This document shows positions 61,279-64,000 of a DNA stretch of 64,000 bases, piece by piece. The position numbers were made by a program, and so were the translations under genes. The stretch is from JAGQVA01 sp041391725. GTDB taxonomy: Bacteria > Bacteroidota > Bacteroidia > J057. Under the pieces are notes generated by a model. It worked only from the letters and a program-made list of their open reading frames with translations. It ran no database searches and was not told the DNA's origin. The stretch lies in contig JAWKNL010000001.1 of NCBI GenBank assembly GCA_041391725.1, positions 248,001 through 312,000 on the forward strand, given 5' to 3'. The first letter of the stretch is position 1. The number at the start of each line of letters is the position of its first letter.

Positions 61279-63702
61279 ATGAAACGTATCCCACACATTC
61301 TGACCTTCCTGCTTCTTTGTCTCGGTTTTGGACTCGCAAATGCTCAGGTAGCTTTTACTCACAAGGCCGAAGCGTCCAACACTTCCGGGCATATTACCAC
61401 CATAGACAATGCCGCTACCAATGGTAAGCCCGAAATGGTTTTGATCGTACAGCAAATGTACGGCGTGTACAACAACCATGAAGTCGGCGTATGGTATTAC
61501 AACGGCAAATGGACTGTTTTTAATCAGGACAGAACACCTATACCCGCAAATGCACAATTTCAGGTGCTCGCGGTTGATCCCGCCCAGTACAAAAGGGCAT
61601 TTGTTCATACGGCCAATACTACCAATACCCGCGGGCATATTACCTATCTCAACAACACACTTACCGACAACCAGGCGGGTGAAATGGTATTCGTAACCCA
61701 GCGATACGGAAAGTACAACACCAGTCCCGTCGGAGTATGGTACACCAGCGGAAAATGGACCATATACAACGAAAACCGCCAGCCCATGCCCGACAATACC
61801 CAGTTTAATGTCATTGTGCTCCGGGCAGGAGAAGTAGAAGGCGCAGGCAGCTACAAAGGGCAGACTTTTACCCACACAGCCACCGCGGCCACCAAAGGCA
61901 GTGCATCTTCGGCGTATATAAGCTATATGCGGGACACACGGCTTGACAGCAAAAACAACGCCTTTGTGTTTACCACGAACAACTATGCAAGTGTTTACAA
62001 TACCCACACCACCGGCACATGGTACAGTGCGCCCCACTGGACGGTTTTTAATATGGACAGAACCGAGTTGCCCGCCAATTATCGCGTGAATGTACTGACC
62101 CTCGAATTTAACCTCCGGATGACAGCCGTGATGACCACACCACAGGTGATTGCCACCCGGCCAGCTACCACTGGCGGCAATACCCCTACAAGTGTAGCCA
62201 CCCAGCCCGTAAGAACCGGAGTGAATACTCAGCCGGTAAGAACAGATCCCCCTTCCGGGAATATCGCAACCTTTGACAAACCCGTGAGAGCTACCGCAAC
62301 GCTTGATCCCAGCGTTTATAATCATGCCGTTCTCGACAATATCACGGCCCAGCCCGGACGCTGGGTGATTGCCCCTTATGCAAAACCCAATACACCGGCA
62401 GATCCCGGTACCGGCGCTCCTTCTACCGAAGTGCAAGGCCCCAATGTCAAATTGGGCAAAGAACTACAGGATATTTTGGGCGACCCGCTCCTGCGGCCAT
62501 TTGTCGAAAAGCTCAATATTTTCAGGGAAGTATATGGCGACCTGAATCCCAATTCAGGGTTCTTTTATTATCTCCCGGCTGCTTATACGCTCAACTGGAC
62601 CAGAGATAACGGCGAATATTCCTTTTTTGTCTATTACCTTTCCGCCGACAACACCGGGCGGGGAAATGTCATTGTAACTGCCGAGCTCACCCCCAATATC
62701 AGCGAGCAGGATATCGAACTTGCAGAGGCGATGCTCAGCAAAAAAATGGGCAAAACCATTAAACTATATCCCATGCCGCTGCGAAACACACCGGCAGTTT
62801 CATTTGGCAATAGTCTCGCACTTTTTGATGTGGAGCCTTCCAGTATCAGCACCAATATTCCCTCAGATTTCCTCCAGCCTATTGTCGTTTCCTGGAAAAT
62901 GAACCAGCGGGTGGACGATCTACTCGGCTATATGATGTCGCGCAATCAGGTAGCGGGAAATATGGCTTTCGAACCTTTCTCCGAAGAAGAAAAAGTATTC
63001 AGTGTGCCGGTTCAACTCAAACTCAACGACGCCAAAACCTACGGCAAGCTGGAATACCCCAATGCAGGAAGCCTGCTCAACGGATTTACCAATCCGCTTG
63101 ATTACCCCATTATCCTGACCAGTATCGCTGTCATGCGCGAAGCCGCGGGTAAAACAACTGTTGAGAATGTAACACTCAACAATTACGAAGTCAGCCCGCA
63201 GCAGATATTCTCCGGTTTTACCGCTGAAGAAAAAAATAAAGTCATGAATGGCGCCCTGATCTCCAAACTCTGGGTCAACTATACCATCAAAGCCGAATGT
63301 GAATCCTGCAACCGCAATATCCAGAACAAAATTCTGGGGGGAACCAGCAATAGCCGGGTACAAAAGATTGAAGTGGAAGTGCTGACGCCCCTCGCCTACT
63401 CAGGTGCGCAAAACATCAAACTGCTGATCCGCTCCCGCCAGGGTGATCCCAAAGGCGAAGATGAAGTCATGTTTCCGATGGTCACCATTTCACAGGATGG
63501 TCAGACACTGAAAGGCGGAGAACTGATGGTATCTGAAGGCGAAAGCCCCGAATACAGTTACCAGATTGTAATGGTGAAGCCCGATGGCGATGTACAGACC
63601 AGCGAATGGAAGACCAGCAGCGATCTTTTTCTCGTTATTGGCGAAAAAACCATCAAAGATTTATTTGAAAGCGACATGCCTGCCCCTTCAGGAAATGAAT
63701 AG
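61279..63702 (+). CDS. Secreted array protein 9 (type C with three N-terminal GVWY repeats)
   Basis: The 807-residue protein has a signal peptide (IPHILTFLLLCLGFGLANAQ). Three repeats of about 80 residues follow, each starting FTH/FVHTA and containing a G-WY-GKWT motif: HEVGVWYYNGKWTVFNQDRT, SPVGVWYTSGKWTIYNENRQ, HTTGTWYSAPHWTVFNMDRT. After a Thr/Pro-rich linker (about 280-380) the C-terminal 430 residues are a full paralogue of array protein 8: LNIFREVYGDLNPNSGFFYY, LPAAYTLNWTRDNGEYSFFV, GRGNVIVTAELTPNISEQDI, ECESCNRNIQNKILGG and LFLVIGEKTIKDLF. It is the last gene of the array. The repeats resemble small surface beta domains found elsewhere in bacteria. Confidence 0.82.
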   Translation: MKRIPHILTFLLLCLGFGLANAQVAFTHKAEASNTSGHITTIDNAATNGKPEMVLIVQQMYGVYNNHEVGVWYYNGKWTVFNQDRTPIPANAQFQVLAVDPAQYKRAFVHTANTTNTRGHITYLNNTLTDNQAGEMVFVTQRYGKYNTSPVGVWYTSGKWTIYNENRQPMPDNTQFNVIVLRAGEVEGAGSYKGQTFTHTATAATKGSASSAYISYMRDTRLDSKNNAFVFTTNNYASVYNTHTTGTWYSAPHWTVFNMDRTELPANYRVNVLTLEFNLRMTAVMTTPQVIATRPATTGGNTPTSVATQPVRTGVNTQPVRTDPPSGNIATFDKPVRATATLDPSVYNHAVLDNITAQPGRWVIAPYAKPNTPADPGTGAPSTEVQGPNVKLGKELQDILGDPLLRPFVEKLNIFREVYGDLNPNSGFFYYLPAAYTLNWTRDNGEYSFFVYYLSADNTGRGNVIVTAELTPNISEQDIELAEAMLSKKMGKTIKLYPMPLRNTPAVSFGNSLALFDVEPSSISTNIPSDFLQPIVVSWKMNQRVDDLLGYMMSRNQVAGNMAFEPFSEEEKVFSVPVQLKLNDAKTYGKLEYPNAGSLLNGFTNPLDYPIILTSIAVMREAAGKTTVENVTLNNYEVSPQQIFSGFTAEEKNKVMNGALISKLWVNYTIKAECESCNRNIQNKILGGTSNSRVQKIEVEVLTPLAYSGAQNIKLLIRSRQGDPKGEDEVMFPMVTISQDGQTLKGGELMVSEGESPEYSYQIVMVKPDGDVQTSEWKTSSDLFLVIGEKTIKDLFESDMPAPSGNE

Positions 63703-64000
63703 GCATCATGTGATCCCGGGGTCATATTTTTAAGAATATGACGTCCTATATTCATGTTTTCAGCGATACCGGAGATATTACCCCAAAACTGACTGATATG
63801 ACCTTTTGGAAAAACCTTTTTTTTTTTTTTTCCGGTTAAGCAATGATCCTTGTTATTGCCCACAGCCGTATTTTCTCTGCCTGCGACCTTGAAAAAGTAG
63901 ATCCACTTGCTCCGCAGGCCTTTTACTGTCTCCAACAGCGGCTGTAGAGCGCCCTGTACCGTTTCATTTTTCCAATACCTCTCAAAATGCCGAATCTTAT
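63703..64000. other. Non-coding right end
   Basis: Just after the last array gene lies an 8-bp inverted repeat (GTCATATT/AATATGAC, 63721-63742), which may help end transcription. A 15-T homopolymer occupies 63817-63831. No convincing gene is seen. A minus-strand reading (RHFERYWKNETVQGALQ) is open to the edge but has no recognisable motif. Confidence 0.45.

Noticed and set aside
63817..63831. 15-T run as an intrinsic terminator for the array
   Set aside because: No stable GC-rich stem precedes it; it lies over 100 bp after the stop and may partly be a homopolymer artefact.

Overview
The window looks like a Bacteroidota chromosome or metagenome-assembled contig, possibly of the Saprospiria/Cytophagia type. 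The evidence is type IX secretion C-terminal domains, PKD-repeat secreted proteins, a large two-component propeller histidine kinase, a DUF3943/LpxR pair, PVC-type haem proteins, a Bacteroidota-style GlmM and free-standing 23S-IVP four-helix-bundle genes. No rRNA, tRNA, complete insertion sequence or CRISPR array was seen.

Layout. 0-6 kb (minus strand): a run of a PKD/T9SS secreted protein, an ECF sigma factor, a membrane-anchored protein with a C-terminal outer-membrane barrel, a PKD lipoprotein and a broken Rpn-type nuclease. 6-14 kb (plus): envelope proteins (T9SS cargo, DUF3943, LpxR) and a 1040-residue periplasmic-propeller histidine kinase. 14-19.8 kb: glmM, a PLP enzyme, lipoproteins, an O-methyltransferase and a coiled-coil membrane protein. 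19.8-23.2 kb: tetR-paaABCD, the phenylacetyl-CoA epoxygenase operon, with a clear palindromic operator.

23.5-31.5 kb holds recognisable genes nearly all broken by frameshifts: yjdM, di-haem peroxidase, a VapBC pair, a DMT transporter, a Uma2 nuclease, a Gfo/Idh oxidoreductase and a PVC-type dehydrogenase/cytochrome. Several other genes in the window have one or more frameshifts in otherwise conserved reading frames, and in yjdM two indels compensate each other. Sequencing or assembly indels are therefore at least as likely as true pseudogenisation. 31.6-37.4 kb is a mobile/accessory segment: a four-helix-bundle gene embedded in heptamer repeat arrays, a 0.27-0.33 kb direct repeat beside a toxin-antitoxin remnant, and two AT-rich gene cassettes whose ends look like integron attC sites. 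The first cassette carries a two-gene HEPN-protein plus Ser/Thr-kinase unit, a candidate defence or toxin system.

37.4-40.7 kb (minus): doxX, Gfo/Idh oxidoreductase and apbE. 41.1-63.7 kb (plus): a trypsin-like protease, a von Willebrand A membrane protein, then an 18-kb co-directional array. The array encodes at least nine secreted proteins of related but unrecognised families, plus an astacin/papain-like double protease and a small exported protein. This array is the most striking undescribed locus in the window. Short tandem repeats (7-mers and 12-mers) sit exactly at several gene boundaries inside it.
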